Source: an uncultured Synechococcus sp.
Lineage (GTDB): Bacteria; Cyanobacteriota; Cyanobacteriia; PCC-6307; Cyanobiaceae
DNA: 64,000 nt
Assembly: GCA_949373155.1 (NCBI GenBank)
Contig: CASICK010000002.1
Coordinates: 1-64,000, forward strand
Direction: 5' to 3'
Position 1 is the stretch's first letter, and each line of letters starts with the position of its first letter. The translations under genes were made by a program, and so were the position numbers. Of this stretch, positions 37,572-47,227 are shown in pieces. The notes beneath the pieces were generated by a model. The model was not told the DNA's origin. It did no database searches and saw nothing but the letters and a program-made list of their open reading frames with translations.

Positions 37572-38519
37572 TCATGAAGAGGGATTTACGTCCACATTGA
37601 GGAAATCCTTGGCCAAAATTGTGTTCGGGAAAATGGCACGAGCCTCCGTGACTAAATCGTCGGCGGTGACTGCGTTTCCAGGGGCGTAGCGAGGGCTGAG
37701 GTGGGTCAGTGCTAACTGCTTGACGCCGGCCTCAGCAGCGGTCTGTGCCGCCATGGTGCTTGTGGAATGTTGCCTCTTGAAAGCCATGTCGGCTTCCGCG
37801 TGGGAGAAGGTTGATTCATGGATCAGCAGGTCGGCTCCCTGAGCCAACTGAACCGCTGCCTCGCAGAAGACGGTATCGGTGCAATACACAACGCTCACAC
37901 CAGGTTGTTCTGGCCCGCACAAGGTCCGGCCATCGATGGTGCGACCGTCTTCGAGCGTGACCGATTCGCCGCGCTTCAGAGCTGCATAAACAGGTCCTGG
38001 TGGGATCTGTAGCTCTCGGGCCTTGTCGATGTCAAAGCGACCTGCTCTTGGTTTTTGTTCGGCTCGATAGGCGTAGGCCGGAACGCGATGGTTGAGGGGG
38101 GCCGCCGTAACAATGAGATCGTCGTCTTCGAACACAACGGTGTTCTGTTCGGCTGCTTCGCGCACGCGATGGATCGCAAGCGGATAGCCGATGCGGGTCG
38201 AACTCGTACGCAAAACCCCTTGGAGATAGGCATCCAAGGGGTCAGGGCCGTAGAGGTCCACCCCATTGCTTGTGCCGCCCAGTCCCAAACTCGCCAACAG
38301 CCCTGGCAGGCCAAAGACATGGTCACCATGCATATGGGTGATGAACACCCTTCTCAGTTGGGAGAGGCGCAAGTCGCAGCGTAAAAATTGATGCTGGGTT
38401 CCTTCTCCGCAGTCGAACAACCACAGCTCCGATCGCTGTGGCAAACGCAGCGCCACAGACGAAACATTGCGAGCACGGGTGGGCACGCCTGAACTGGTTC
38501 CAAGAAAGGTGACCTGCAC
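37572..38519 (-). CDS. rnz: Ribonuclease Z
   Basis: This metallo-beta-lactamase-fold endonuclease matures the tRNA 3' end. It shows [15 protein letters not shown], the zinc motif [20 protein letters not shown] (HxHxDH), [12 protein letters not shown] and the C-terminal [10 protein letters not shown]. The 315-residue length is that of the short bacterial tRNase Z. Its downstream neighbour on the same strand, psbV, is more than 100 bp away. Confidence 0.95.
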   Translation of the reverse strand: MQVTFLGTSSGVPTRARNVSSVALRLPQRSELWLFDCGEGTQHQFLRCDLRLSQLRRVFITHMHGDHVFGLPGLLASLGLGGTSNGVDLYGPDPLDAYLQGVLRTSSTRIGYPLAIHRVREAAEQNTVVFEDDDLIVTAAPLNHRVPAYAYRAEQKPRAGRFDIDKARELQIPPGPVYAALKRGESVTLEDGRTIDGRTLCGPEQPGVSVVYCTDTVFCEAAVQLAQGADLLIHESTFSHAEADMAFKRQHSTSTMAAQTAAEAGVKQLALTHLSPRYAPGNAVTADDLVTEARAIFPNTILAKDFLNVDVNPSS

Positions 38520-38609
38520 GTCTCAACGCGCTGAGCCGCTAAATCTGCCACGGGGACCTAGCCGCGTCCGAATCATCAGGTCACACTGAGCTGCCTGGAT
38601 CAGCTTGCA

Positions 38610-40046
38610 GTGCACACACGTACGTCAGCGTTCTTTCTTGTGCTGACTGCTGCTTTGAACGTGCCGATCGCTGTGATGGCGGTCAGCTTTGATCAGCGGG
38701 TTGTGCAGGCGGCACAGGAGCCGTCGATGCGGGTGCTGCTATCACAAGCCTCGGTGGTGCGGCTTCGCGCTGATGGAGATCAGCCATTCCTGGTACGAGG
38801 CCTTGGCCGTGGCGATCAACGCATGCGCTCAATGGAGGTGAGTCTGCGCGCGGGGCGCCTCAAGATCAATGGCCAACTGAGCGATGGGTCGTCTCGCTCA
38901 TTTGAAGCTCGCTCTGCGATCGAGGTGCAAAGCGACGATCCCCGCGGGATTTGGCTCGGCTCCCGGCGTTATCGAGGCCGGTTGCAGTTTTTAGTGCGTC
39001 GCGGCCAGGTGCAGGTGGTGAACCACCTTGGGATTGAAACCTATTTGGCAAGTGTTGTGGGGAGTGAAATGCCCCATCGTTGGCCGTTGCCGGCCTTGCA
39101 AGCTCAGGCCGTCGCGGCGCGCACCTATGCCCTTAGACAGCTCGGGAAGGCTGGAGACTTCGATGTGAAGGCCACCGTGTCCAGCCAGGTGTATCGCGGG
39201 GTTGAATCCGAAACCCCAAGCACGATCGAAGCCGTGGAAAGCACGCGCTCTTTGGTCTTAGTTCACTCTGGCCGGCTGATCAATGCTGTGTTTCACAGCA
39301 GCTCCGGTGGTTCAACCGAATCCAGTGGTGAGGTTTGGCGCAATCAACTTCCCTACCTGGTCAGCGTTGCGGATCACGATCAGCACAGTCCGGTGCATCG
39401 CTGGAGCAAACGTTTTGATGATGATGCGCTACGTGATCTTTTCCGTGAAACCGGAGGCGTCAAGCGCTTGCAGGTCCTTAAGACAAGTTCAACCGGTCGG
39501 GTGCGTACGGCGCGAGTGCAGGGCCCACGTGGATCTTTGTTGTTGACGGGGAGGGAGCTTCGCAAGCGTCTGGGCCTCAAAAGCACGATGGTTCAATTCG
39601 AGCTCATCAATGGCTCCACCGAGTCTTTAACTGCATCGGCAATTGCAACTGCTCAGAGAGCCCCTCAAGCAGCAGCTCAATTAGCCCCTCCTTTGATCGG
39701 TCTGTGGCAAGACTCTGCGAGTGGTCCTGACACCACGTCCAGCAGATCAGGACGACTGGCGTCTCTTCTGCCACCGCCGCCGCTCCCCCCTCTAAACCCG
39801 TCAGCCTTTAATCAGCCACGTTCTGATCTCAGGGTGGGTGAGATCGTTCTCGAAGCGCGTGGTCAAGGCTTTGGGCATGGGGTTGGCATGAGTCAGTGGG
39901 GAGCCCATGGACTGGCGCTTCAGGGTGCTGATTTTCGACAGATTCTTTTGCACTACTACCGCGGTGCAGAAATTCGCCCTTATCGCTCCAGTGATGACCC
40001 AGCTGTGGCGCTTCGGCTCCGTTCAGAGTCAGCCTGGTGGGGTTGA
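38610..40046 (+). CDS. SpoIID/LytB domain protein
   Basis: An N-terminal signal peptide (FFLVLTAALNVPIAVMA) precedes a SpoIID domain (about 125-340): ETYLASVVGSEMPHRWPLPA, AVAARTYALRQL, SSGGSTESSGEVWRNQLPYL. A Pro-rich linker (SLLPPPPLPPLNPS) leads to the conserved tail GQGFGHGVGMSQWGAHGLAL. SpoIID is a lytic transglycosylase for denuded glycan; cyanobacterial homologues are presumed periplasmic peptidoglycan enzymes. 478 residues; start GTG at 38610. Confidence 0.9.
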   Translation: MHTRTSAFFLVLTAALNVPIAVMAVSFDQRVVQAAQEPSMRVLLSQASVVRLRADGDQPFLVRGLGRGDQRMRSMEVSLRAGRLKINGQLSDGSSRSFEARSAIEVQSDDPRGIWLGSRRYRGRLQFLVRRGQVQVVNHLGIETYLASVVGSEMPHRWPLPALQAQAVAARTYALRQLGKAGDFDVKATVSSQVYRGVESETPSTIEAVESTRSLVLVHSGRLINAVFHSSSGGSTESSGEVWRNQLPYLVSVADHDQHSPVHRWSKRFDDDALRDLFRETGGVKRLQVLKTSSTGRVRTARVQGPRGSLLLTGRELRKRLGLKSTMVQFELINGSTESLTASAIATAQRAPQAAAQLAPPLIGLWQDSASGPDTTSSRSGRLASLLPPPPLPPLNPSAFNQPRSDLRVGEIVLEARGQGFGHGVGMSQWGAHGLALQGADFRQILLHYYRGAEIRPYRSSDDPAVALRLRSESAWWG

Positions 40047-40064
40047 TGTCAGTAGCAGTTCATC

Positions 40065-40847
40065 GTGTTCAAAATTTCAGACACGATCACCATCGTGCGC
40101 AGGCGCAATCCTCTGCAGCTCATGGAGGCTGTGGTTGATCAGCTTGAGCAAGGATTGCTGGACTCTCTTGAGCAACAGGCATTTCGGCCCCTGGGTTTGG
40201 CGACGGGACGCACCATGGAGCCGCTTTATGCAGCATTGGTCTCGCGTTTAAGGGATTGGCCTACGGATCGTTTAGAGCTTTTACGTGCGTGCTGGCGAAG
40301 TTTCAATCTTGATGAATATGTGGGTTTGACGCCTGAGCATCCCAGCTCGTTTTCTGCCTTTATGGGGCATCATCTGGTGCGGCCACTAGGGCTTAATCCA
40401 GATCAAGTGTTGTTGCCAGATGGAGCTGCTGCCGATCCGGACACTGCTGCTGATCGCTTTGCAGCCAAGATCCGCAGCGCTGGGGGGATTGGCTCGCAGC
40501 TATTGGGATTGGGCAGTAATGGACATGTGGGATTTAACGAGCCCCCATGTGGTCCAGATGTCCGCTGTCGTGTGGTCAGACTCAGCCCCGCTACGCGATC
40601 GCAAAATGCCCCTGCCTTTCAGGGCAGTCCAGAGTTGGTTCCGGAGCAAGCGATCACCCTGGGCCTGCACGAGATCTTGGCGGCGAATGAACTTCACTTG
40701 ATCGTGACCGGTGCGCCTAAGGCGGTGATCCTGCACAAGGCGTTGGCTCTTGATGGTGATCCGGAGGTGCCTGCAAGCTGGCTACGGCGTCACCCAAAAC
40801 TTTGGCTGTGGGTGGACGATGCGGCATGGGGTGAGGAAGGGCCCTGA
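40065..40847 (+). CDS. nagB: Glucosamine-6-phosphate deaminase family protein
   Basis: NagB converts GlcN-6-P to fructose-6-P and ammonia. It shows LATGRTMEPLYAALVSRLRD, FNLDEYVGLTPEHPSSF, and LGLGSNGHVGFNEPP, the usual substrate-phosphate and catalytic Asp/His segments. At 260 residues it fits. A GTG start is used. It ends 4 bp before the 5-oxoprolinase start, so the genes are likely co-transcribed, although their pathways have no obvious link. Confidence 0.9.
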   Translation: MFKISDTITIVRRRNPLQLMEAVVDQLEQGLLDSLEQQAFRPLGLATGRTMEPLYAALVSRLRDWPTDRLELLRACWRSFNLDEYVGLTPEHPSSFSAFMGHHLVRPLGLNPDQVLLPDGAAADPDTAADRFAAKIRSAGGIGSQLLGLGSNGHVGFNEPPCGPDVRCRVVRLSPATRSQNAPAFQGSPELVPEQAITLGLHEILAANELHLIVTGAPKAVILHKALALDGDPEVPASWLRRHPKLWLWVDDAAWGEEGP

Positions 40848-40851
40848 ACCC

Positions 40852-43800
40852 ATGACGATGCCCCAATGGCAATTTTGGATTGACCGAGGCGGAACCTTCA
40901 CGGATCTGGTGGGTCGCGCCCCCAGTGGTGAGCTGGTGGTTCGCAAAGTGCTCTCAGAGCCAGCGATCGATCGTGGTGATCCCGCTGTTCGTGCCATTCG
41001 AGAGGTGATGGGTTTGCCTCCCGCTGCCCAGATTCCGCCGGGTTTGATCCAGGAGGTGCGATTGGGGACAACAGTCGCCACCAATGCCCTGCTTGAGGGG
41101 ACAGGGGAGCCTGTGCTGTTGATCACCAACCAGGGTCTGGCGGATTTGTTGTTGATTGGTGATCAGCATCGCCCTGATCTGTTTGCACTGGAGATTCCTG
41201 CTCCGAAGTCGCTGGCTGTGGCGGTTGTGGAATCCGGGGGGCGATTGAATGCCGAAGGGGAGGAGGTGGAACCGCTCTGCCTCGATGCAGAGCTGGAGAA
41301 GACGCTGCGCGTTCATCACAGTGCCGGTATCCACGCCTGCGCCATTGCCCTGATGCATGCATGGCGTGAGCCTTGCCATGAGAGGCGACTGGCTGAGTTG
41401 GCGCAAATGATCGGTTTCACCACGGTGGTTTGCTCCCACCAGGTGAGCCCACTGCCGCGTCTGGTCCCTCGGTCTCAGACCACCGTCGTTGAGGCGGCGG
41501 TGGAACAGGTGCTCTTTCGTTATCTCCAGCGAGTGAGGCAGTCCCTTGGAGGGCAGGCACGACTTCGGGTGATGACGTCAAGTGGAGCCTTACAAGGTCT
41601 TGAGCGATTGTTGGCGAAGGACACAATTCTGTCTGGACCTGCTGGAGGAATGATTGGGGCGGTTGCAGCGGCAGAGGTTGCTGGCTTAGGGGGTCAGGCG
41701 CTCGTAGGTGTGGACATGGGTGGCACCAGCACCGATGTGTTTTGTTTGCCAGCAGGAGCCTCTGACAAGGACTGGGAGCGCAGTGCAGAGACCAAAATTG
41801 CCGGCCTCGAGCTGTCTGCTGCACGCCTTCCGATCCATACCGTCGCCGCAGGTGGGGGTTCGATCATTCGTAGTGATGGCGATCGTTTGCAGGTTGGTCC
41901 TCGCTCTGCAGGCGCTAGCCCTGGACCAGCTTGCTATCGCTGTGGCGGTCCCCTAACCATCACCGACGCTCACCTTTTTCTAGGTCGTTTGCAGGTGGAG
42001 GCCTTTCCCCCCGTGTTCGGCCCAGCGGCGGATTTGCGTCCGGATCTGGAGGTGGTACGGCAGCGCTTTGGGGAGCTTGCTTGCCGATTGGGACGAGATC
42101 CCGAGTCGCTTGCGGAGGGAGCGCTTGACCTCGCGGTGGAAACGATGGCTAATGCCATTCAGCAGGTGTCGTTGCTTCGTGGTCACGACGTTCGTGCAGG
42201 CGCGCTTGTGGCCTATGGAGGAGCGGCCGGACAACTGGCATGCCGAGTCGCGGGAGTGCTGGGTCTCCGCCAAGTTTTGATCCATCCACTCGCTGGAGTG
42301 TTGTCGGCTTTTGGCCTGGGTCAGGCGCGCCTGCGGGAGTGGCGTCAGGTGGTTGTGAGGCGTGCTCTTGAAGCGGACTTGTTGGCGTCCCTTCCTGGAA
42401 GGATTCGCCAGGAGTTGGGCTTTGCTGAGGAGAAGCTGCAGGCAGCTGGAGCAGGCCATGCGTCCCACTTTGAGCAGCGCATTCGGCTTGAACTTCGGGA
42501 TGCTTCGTCCGAACAGGGATTGCTGATTCCGATCACTGATCTCACCTCCACCCTGCAACTTTCAGCGTTGGAAAGTGAGTTTGACCAAGCTCACCATCAG
42601 CGCTTTGGCTACAAGCCTTCCCGCACCACAAGCTTGATGTTGGAGCGGTTGGAGGTTGAGGTTTTTGCGGCACCAGCACGCATTCAGGACGACATCCAGA
42701 TGGCATCAGAGCCTCAGTCGGTGTCTGGAGCTCTCAGCACAACAGCCACCATTCACTGGGCTGGGCTGGGCTGGCGGGAGGTTCCTGTGGTGCAGCGCTG
42801 CGCTGCTTTGTTGCGTGAGCCATTGCCTGGTCCAGCCTTGATTCTTGATGCCACGGGCTGCACCGTGCTGGAGCCAGATTGGTCGGCACGATGCGACTCC
42901 GCTGGCAGCTTGATACTCACTGCTGCTGAGCTGCCGGTTCAACGGTCAGCTCGGGATCAGGTTGTTGATGTTCCAGATCCGGTGGACTTGAGCCTGTTTC
43001 ATCACCGCTTCATGGTGATTGCTGAGCAGATGGGGGAGCGGCTTCGGCAGACGAGCCGCTCTGTGAACATCCGCGAGCGGTTGGACTTTTCCTGTGCGTT
43101 GTTCGACCACAAGGGAGCATTGGTTGCCAATGCTCCCCATATCCCCGTGCATTTGGGCTCCATGGGTGAGGCGGTGGTGGACCTGCTGAACCAGATCCAA
43201 CGCGGAGAACGCCCGCCTCTGGAACCGGGCGAAACAGTGCTCAACAACGACCCATATCACGGAGGCACCCATCTCCCAGATATCACGGCGATGACCCCTG
43301 TCTTCGGAGAGGGGGAACGGCCGAGTTACTTCGTTGCTTGTCGAGGACACCACGCTGATGTCGGGGGGCTTACGCCTGGGTCCATGCCTCCTTTCAGTCG
43401 TGAGATCGGAGAGGAAGGACTACGGCTCCGCAACTGGTCACTCCTTCGAGGTGGCGTTTTGGATGTGGATGGTTGGAACGAGATTTTGAGGGCAGAGCGG
43501 CAGTCGCCGCGCTCTCCCGATGTGCTTTGGGCGGATTTACAGGCTCAGGTGGCGGCTAACCGCCTCGGCGTGGAGCATCTAGAGCAGTTGATGCTGCGTG
43601 AGGGACCAAGGCGCGTCAGTCGCTATATGCGCTTTGTTCAAAGCCATGCGGCGGAATCGGTGCGTCGTGTAATCAGCCGTTTGGCGGATCAGCAGTTCAG
43701 CGTGGAGTTAGACCATGGCGGCCGTTTGGAGCTTGCTTTGCATGTGGACCACGAAGCGCGAACGGCTTGCCTGGATTTCACGGGGACGAGCCCCCAAGGA

Positions 43801-44535
43801 GACCACAACTTTCATGCTCCGCTAGCGGTCACCAAAGCCGCTGTGTTGTACGTGCTGCGCTGCTTGGTGGATGAATCAATCCCCCTCAATGCAGGCTGCT
43901 TCGAGCCGCTTACTTTGGTGGTCCCCCAGGGATCGCTGTTGAATCCCCTGCCACCAGCTGCCGTGGTGGCAGGCAACGTGGAAACCTCTCAGGCGCTCTG
44001 CAACCTGTTGTTTGCAGCGATGGGGGTGATGGCCGCGGCGCAGGGAACGATGAACAACCTCACGTTTGGAGATGAACGCTCTCAGTACTACGAAACGATT
44101 ACCGGAGGTGGTGGGGCAGGTCCGGGGTTTCAGGGGTCATCCGGTGTACAAACCCACATGACCAACTCCAGACTCACGGATCCTGAAATCCTCGAGCAAC
44201 GATTCCCTGTGCGTTTGGAACGGTTTCAGCTGCGCCGTGGCAGTGGGGGGGAAGGACGCTGGTCAGGGGGTGATGGCCTTGAGCGTGAGATTCGTTTTCT
44301 TGCACCTATGACGGCGGCTCTGCTGTCGGGGTCTCGCCGAGTAGCGCCGTTTGGTTTGGCTGGCGGAGAAGCTGGTGCTCTGGGAATGGCTTACTTGCGT
44401 GAAGAGGGAGGCCCCTGGCGAAAGCAACCAGGCTGTTTCGAGCAGAGCGTTCAAACCGGCGATCGGCTCTGGATTGCAACGCCTGGTGGTGGTGGCTGGG
44501 GAAAGGCGGACCCAACGCGACGAATTAAAGGATAA
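40852..44535 (+). CDS. 5-oxoprolinase / hydantoinase A-B fusion
   Basis: The 1227-residue protein joins a HyuA-like ATP-binding half (about 1-650; FWIDRGGTFTDLVGR, GVDMGGTSTDVFCLPAG) and a HyuB-like half (about 700-1220; NIRERLDFSCALFDHKGALV, NDPYHGGTHLPDITAMTPVF, then GGGGAGPGFQGSSGVQ). This architecture matches ATP-dependent 5-oxoprolinase, which opens pyroglutamate to glutamate; hydantoin substrates cannot be excluded. ATG at 40852 replaces the longer frame start at 40750, which overlaps nagB. Confidence 0.92.
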   Translation: MTMPQWQFWIDRGGTFTDLVGRAPSGELVVRKVLSEPAIDRGDPAVRAIREVMGLPPAAQIPPGLIQEVRLGTTVATNALLEGTGEPVLLITNQGLADLLLIGDQHRPDLFALEIPAPKSLAVAVVESGGRLNAEGEEVEPLCLDAELEKTLRVHHSAGIHACAIALMHAWREPCHERRLAELAQMIGFTTVVCSHQVSPLPRLVPRSQTTVVEAAVEQVLFRYLQRVRQSLGGQARLRVMTSSGALQGLERLLAKDTILSGPAGGMIGAVAAAEVAGLGGQALVGVDMGGTSTDVFCLPAGASDKDWERSAETKIAGLELSAARLPIHTVAAGGGSIIRSDGDRLQVGPRSAGASPGPACYRCGGPLTITDAHLFLGRLQVEAFPPVFGPAADLRPDLEVVRQRFGELACRLGRDPESLAEGALDLAVETMANAIQQVSLLRGHDVRAGALVAYGGAAGQLACRVAGVLGLRQVLIHPLAGVLSAFGLGQARLREWRQVVVRRALEADLLASLPGRIRQELGFAEEKLQAAGAGHASHFEQRIRLELRDASSEQGLLIPITDLTSTLQLSALESEFDQAHHQRFGYKPSRTTSLMLERLEVEVFAAPARIQDDIQMASEPQSVSGALSTTATIHWAGLGWREVPVVQRCAALLREPLPGPALILDATGCTVLEPDWSARCDSAGSLILTAAELPVQRSARDQVVDVPDPVDLSLFHHRFMVIAEQMGERLRQTSRSVNIRERLDFSCALFDHKGALVANAPHIPVHLGSMGEAVVDLLNQIQRGERPPLEPGETVLNNDPYHGGTHLPDITAMTPVFGEGERPSYFVACRGHHADVGGLTPGSMPPFSREIGEEGLRLRNWSLLRGGVLDVDGWNEILRAERQSPRSPDVLWADLQAQVAANRLGVEHLEQLMLREGPRRVSRYMRFVQSHAAESVRRVISRLADQQFSVELDHGGRLELALHVDHEARTACLDFTGTSPQGDHNFHAPLAVTKAAVLYVLRCLVDESIPLNAGCFEPLTLVVPQGSLLNPLPPAAVVAGNVETSQALCNLLFAAMGVMAAAQGTMNNLTFGDERSQYYETITGGGGAGPGFQGSSGVQTHMTNSRLTDPEILEQRFPVRLERFQLRRGSGGEGRWSGGDGLEREIRFLAPMTAALLSGSRRVAPFGLAGGEAGALGMAYLREEGGPWRKQPGCFEQSVQTGDRLWIATPGGGGWGKADPTRRIKG

Positions 44536-44636
44536 ATTTCTTCGAATTGCTAAGAAGTAATCTCCTGTTTTGTAGTTTTTGATGGGATTGAAGCTTATTT
44601 TGCAGGCTAGCTTGAAAAGAGCTTGAATTGTATTTG

Positions 44637-44735
44637 TTAGAGGAAATCATGATCTTCAGAGTTTTCATCTTGGCCGGCTTGAATAAATAGAGCACTCAGA
44701 AATGGGATGATGCAGATGCCAACGAATAATTCCAT
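44637..44735 (-). CDS. Possible 32-aa membrane micro-protein
   Basis: ATG at 44735 opens a frame reading MELFVGICIIPFLSALFIQA, then a short acidic tail ending EDHDFL. A single hydrophobic helix with a charged tail resembles small photosynthetic subunits, but I recognise no named one. Support is the composition only. Confidence 0.3.
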   Translation of the reverse strand: MELFVGICIIPFLSALFIQAGQDENSEDHDFL

Positions 44736-45258
44736 GGAGGTTAAGCCTGTCGTCCATTAACCATGAATCGCGGTCTTCATAAGGGGGCGTATTGGTTGTT
44801 ACCTGGATAATCTTTTCTGGTTAAGTCTGATGCTAAATTCTTGCAATGAGTATTTTGACTTTCAGGGACTTTGTAGCCATTGATGCAAATGTGCGCTGCT
44901 CTTTGAAAATTGATTTGTGTAGTGGAGTGGGACTTATGCCCCTTGATTAAAAAGCGAGGCCTGCCTTCAAGAAAGTGCTTATCACTTCTGAATAAAGTAG
45001 TGAACCCTGTTCATACCAATGGTTTTAGATGAAAATAATGTGCTTGACTCCTTTGGCTTTCCTGATCAAGAGTTCGGTCGATGAACCCGCTGCAGAGTTG
45101 GTTGATTTGGGACATAAGGCATGACCAGCCACTCCTGCAGCTGCAGATTTCAAGATATTTAATGATGCGTGTTCTCTAACACGTTGTCATGTATCTGGAT
45201 TGACCAGGATGATAGAAACGGATGTCATATTTTTCTAGAGCAACGGGTTCACGATCCG
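44736..45258. other. AT-rich intergenic stretch
   Basis: I see no convincing gene. Short frames without recognisable features occur (a 21-codon one at about 45020). This marks the beginning of the AT-richer accessory stretch that runs to about 51 kb. Confidence 0.4.
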
Positions 45259-45555
45259 ATGAGCGAAATTGAAGCATTTCGACAGCAATTGATAGAGGCT
45301 AATCCTCGCTGTGATTCTGGCAGTAATGACCCAATCACTTCGAATGAAAGGAGGGATCTGATCCATGTAGATCTGGTTGTCGCCCACCAGGCATTGGATA
45401 GGCTTACTGACAATCTTTTGAAGGAAATGGGCCAGACCTATAGCAACGAGGCTTTGGGCTATTACGCACAGCTGCGTGGCGAATTGTGCGCTTACTTCAA
45501 TGGGGTTTCATTGCTATTAGATGACTATCATGATGGAATTGAGTCGGCTGAGTAA
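45259..45555 (+). CDS. Hypothetical protein (98 aa)
   Basis: ATG at 45259 (MSEIEAFRQQLIEANPRCDS) is preferred to the frame start at 45169, which adds a leader of odd composition. The product is acidic and helical (LIHVDLVVAHQALDRLTDNL). Family not recognised; the residue pattern is typical of a real soluble protein. Confidence 0.55.
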   Translation: MSEIEAFRQQLIEANPRCDSGSNDPITSNERRDLIHVDLVVAHQALDRLTDNLLKEMGQTYSNEALGYYAQLRGELCAYFNGVSLLLDDYHDGIESAE

Positions 45556-45601
45556 TTGCCGCACACCATTTATTTCAACACTATGTTTTGCTCCTAAGCT
45601 T

Positions 45602-45805
45602 ATGGCTTCTGATGAATATACTGATAAGTTTGATTCTGTTGATGCAAAAAAGGAGCCCCTAAGCAGGCTCGGATTGGGCCACTCTAAAGCCATTGAGCAG
45701 CATTCCCTTTGTAATAATCATCAGATTCCTCGTCATCGATTGAATCAATGCATTGAGGGTGCTGAGACTGCGGTTAGCTGGGATGATCTGACGGGAAGAA
45801 AGTAA
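45602..45805 (+). CDS. Doubtful hypothetical ORF (67 aa)
   Basis: ATG at 45602 starts MASDEYTDKFDSVDAKKEPL in a polar ORF of ordinary composition. The open frame begins at 45521 inside the preceding gene. No domain and no competing ORF; support is weak. Confidence 0.3.
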   Translation: MASDEYTDKFDSVDAKKEPLSRLGLGHSKAIEQHSLCNNHQIPRHRLNQCIEGAETAVSWDDLTGRK

Positions 45806-46602
45806 AAGCCTTGCATGCGGAGAGCCGGATGATTTATAGACCGAAAGGGGAGGGAAGTGAGTTGATAATGAAGGGTAATCCTGCTTCACCCTATTAAATA
45901 TTAAAATTATTGCTCCGTTTCTTGTTTTGGGGAAGGTATGAGCTTAGGCGACTATCTTTATCTTTGTTGTTCCATCTAGTCGTCTACATATCTAGGACTG
46001 GGGTCAGCAGCTATCTACTACTGATCAGTGTGTTGTGTGCTTATTCCGGAAAAACTCACCTTGTCCTTTGTTGGTTTTGATTTCCAGTTGACAGCGAATC
46101 AGAAAAATATTTCAAAATTTAGTCTATGACTTTGATTTGAATTGTAAAACAAGAGAGGCCGCCCCTCCCGGATGGAAGAGACGGCCTAGCTCGCTCGTTT
46201 ATGCATAGCGCTAACCAAGATCCAGTGAATCTGTATCGCAGAAGCGTGAACCTCAAAACGACAACAGTGAACTGAAAGAGGAGTGCGAAGCGTCTGGCGT
46301 TTGGCGCCTGGGGCCTGGTTCCTAAGTGGTGAGTGGTTGAACTCCTAAGGGCACCTGTTTCGGTGCAGATGGAGTGTCGATCGACGTGGCGCTCAAGAGC
46401 TTGCCTACCGAAGGACGGAACTCGCCGTTGGGTGAAAAAACTGTTGGAGCAGGGGCCAAGTGGTCAGGCTGCTTCTTTGATCTGCTGAGGTGGAGTATCG
46501 GCCGTCATGGCTCCTCCGATTTCGATACACAAACTGTGGCGCAGGCGAGCAAAAAGCACATCGGTGCAATGACGCATTGCCATCAGAACCAAAACCAAAG
46601 AC
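45806..46602. other. Gene-poor stretch with a GC-rich hairpin; possible small RNA
   Basis: No good ORF before about 46370. A hairpin AGGCCG (46156-46161) / CGGCCT (46182-46187) has a GC-rich interior; read on the minus strand it is followed by CTCTCTTGTTTT, terminator-like. Local base composition is unusual (the GC-rich run 46285-46320 contains TTTGGCGCCTGG). A small RNA is possible. The two overlapping ORFs at 46374-46607 (+) and 46464-46715 (-) compete and only the latter's 3' part looks protein-like. Confidence 0.35.
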
Positions 46603-46604
46603 AT
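46464..46604 (-). CDS. Possible small protein (46 aa)
   Basis: ATG at 46604 opens MSLVLVLMAMRHCTDVLFAR and the product ends MTADTPPQQIKEAA. A hydrophobic start and a polar end make it plausible, but the opposite strand is also open here and neither has a recognised family. Confidence 0.3.
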   Translation of the reverse strand: MSLVLVLMAMRHCTDVLFARLRHSLCIEIGGAMTADTPPQQIKEAA

Positions 46605-46802
46605 TAGGAATGGCGTGGTTGTTGCTCTCGCTTGAATGCTGTTATGGCATTGCCTAACGTCCGGAATCAGGTCAAATCCATCGCGAGGAAAGCGTTCTTT
46701 CCAGGGATCCAGCACAGGCAGTCACAGACCGGGGATGGCACTGCTGCTTCCGTTGTGAGTACGAAGAAGACGCTCTAGGACACTCATCTCATCCCGTAGA
46801 GA

Positions 46803-46979
46803 TCATCCATCATCTGATTTGATTTGATTCTCTTTTTGCCTCTTTTGCTGAAGCTTTTTAGCTCGCTGCTGCACTTCATAGTTGGAGTTTCGAGTAAAGG
46901 AATAAAAAAAGACCACAAGAACCGCTGCCAGTCCTAGCGCTAAGAAAACAATATAATATCCAGGTAAAATATCTAGCAT
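46803..46979 (-). CDS. Small single-pass membrane protein (58 aa)
   Basis: ATG at 46979 begins MLDILPGYYIVFLALGLAAV, continuing with LVVFFYSFTR: a clean membrane helix. It is followed by a Lys/Gln-rich cytoplasmic tail (QQRAKKLQQKRQKENQIKSD) that could form a short coiled coil. The topology and charge pattern strongly suggest a real membrane protein. Function unknown. Confidence 0.6.
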   Translation of the reverse strand: MLDILPGYYIVFLALGLAAVLVVFFYSFTRNSNYEVQQRAKKLQQKRQKENQIKSDDG

Positions 46980-47227
46980 GTAGATTATGTTTTCTTAAAT
47001 ATAGCATGAAGATGCTTATGGTTTAGTGCTCTTCCTGTTGTTGCTGTGGAGGCACTTGTCATGTCAAAGCTACTGAATGCACGGAATCCATGATTAATTT
47101 TCGCGCTCCTTGGCTGATTCGATTATTATTAGTATTGATTTTTTCGCGCTTTGTTTGGTGAAGATGTCTGTTATCAGAGCTTGTTCACTGATGTTGTTTT
47201 GATTGAACCTCGAGGAGTTCACTTGTT

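Noticed and set aside
46374..46607. 77-codon ORF on the plus strand
   Set aside because: Competes with a minus-strand frame, begins with a weak context and has no recognisable protein features.
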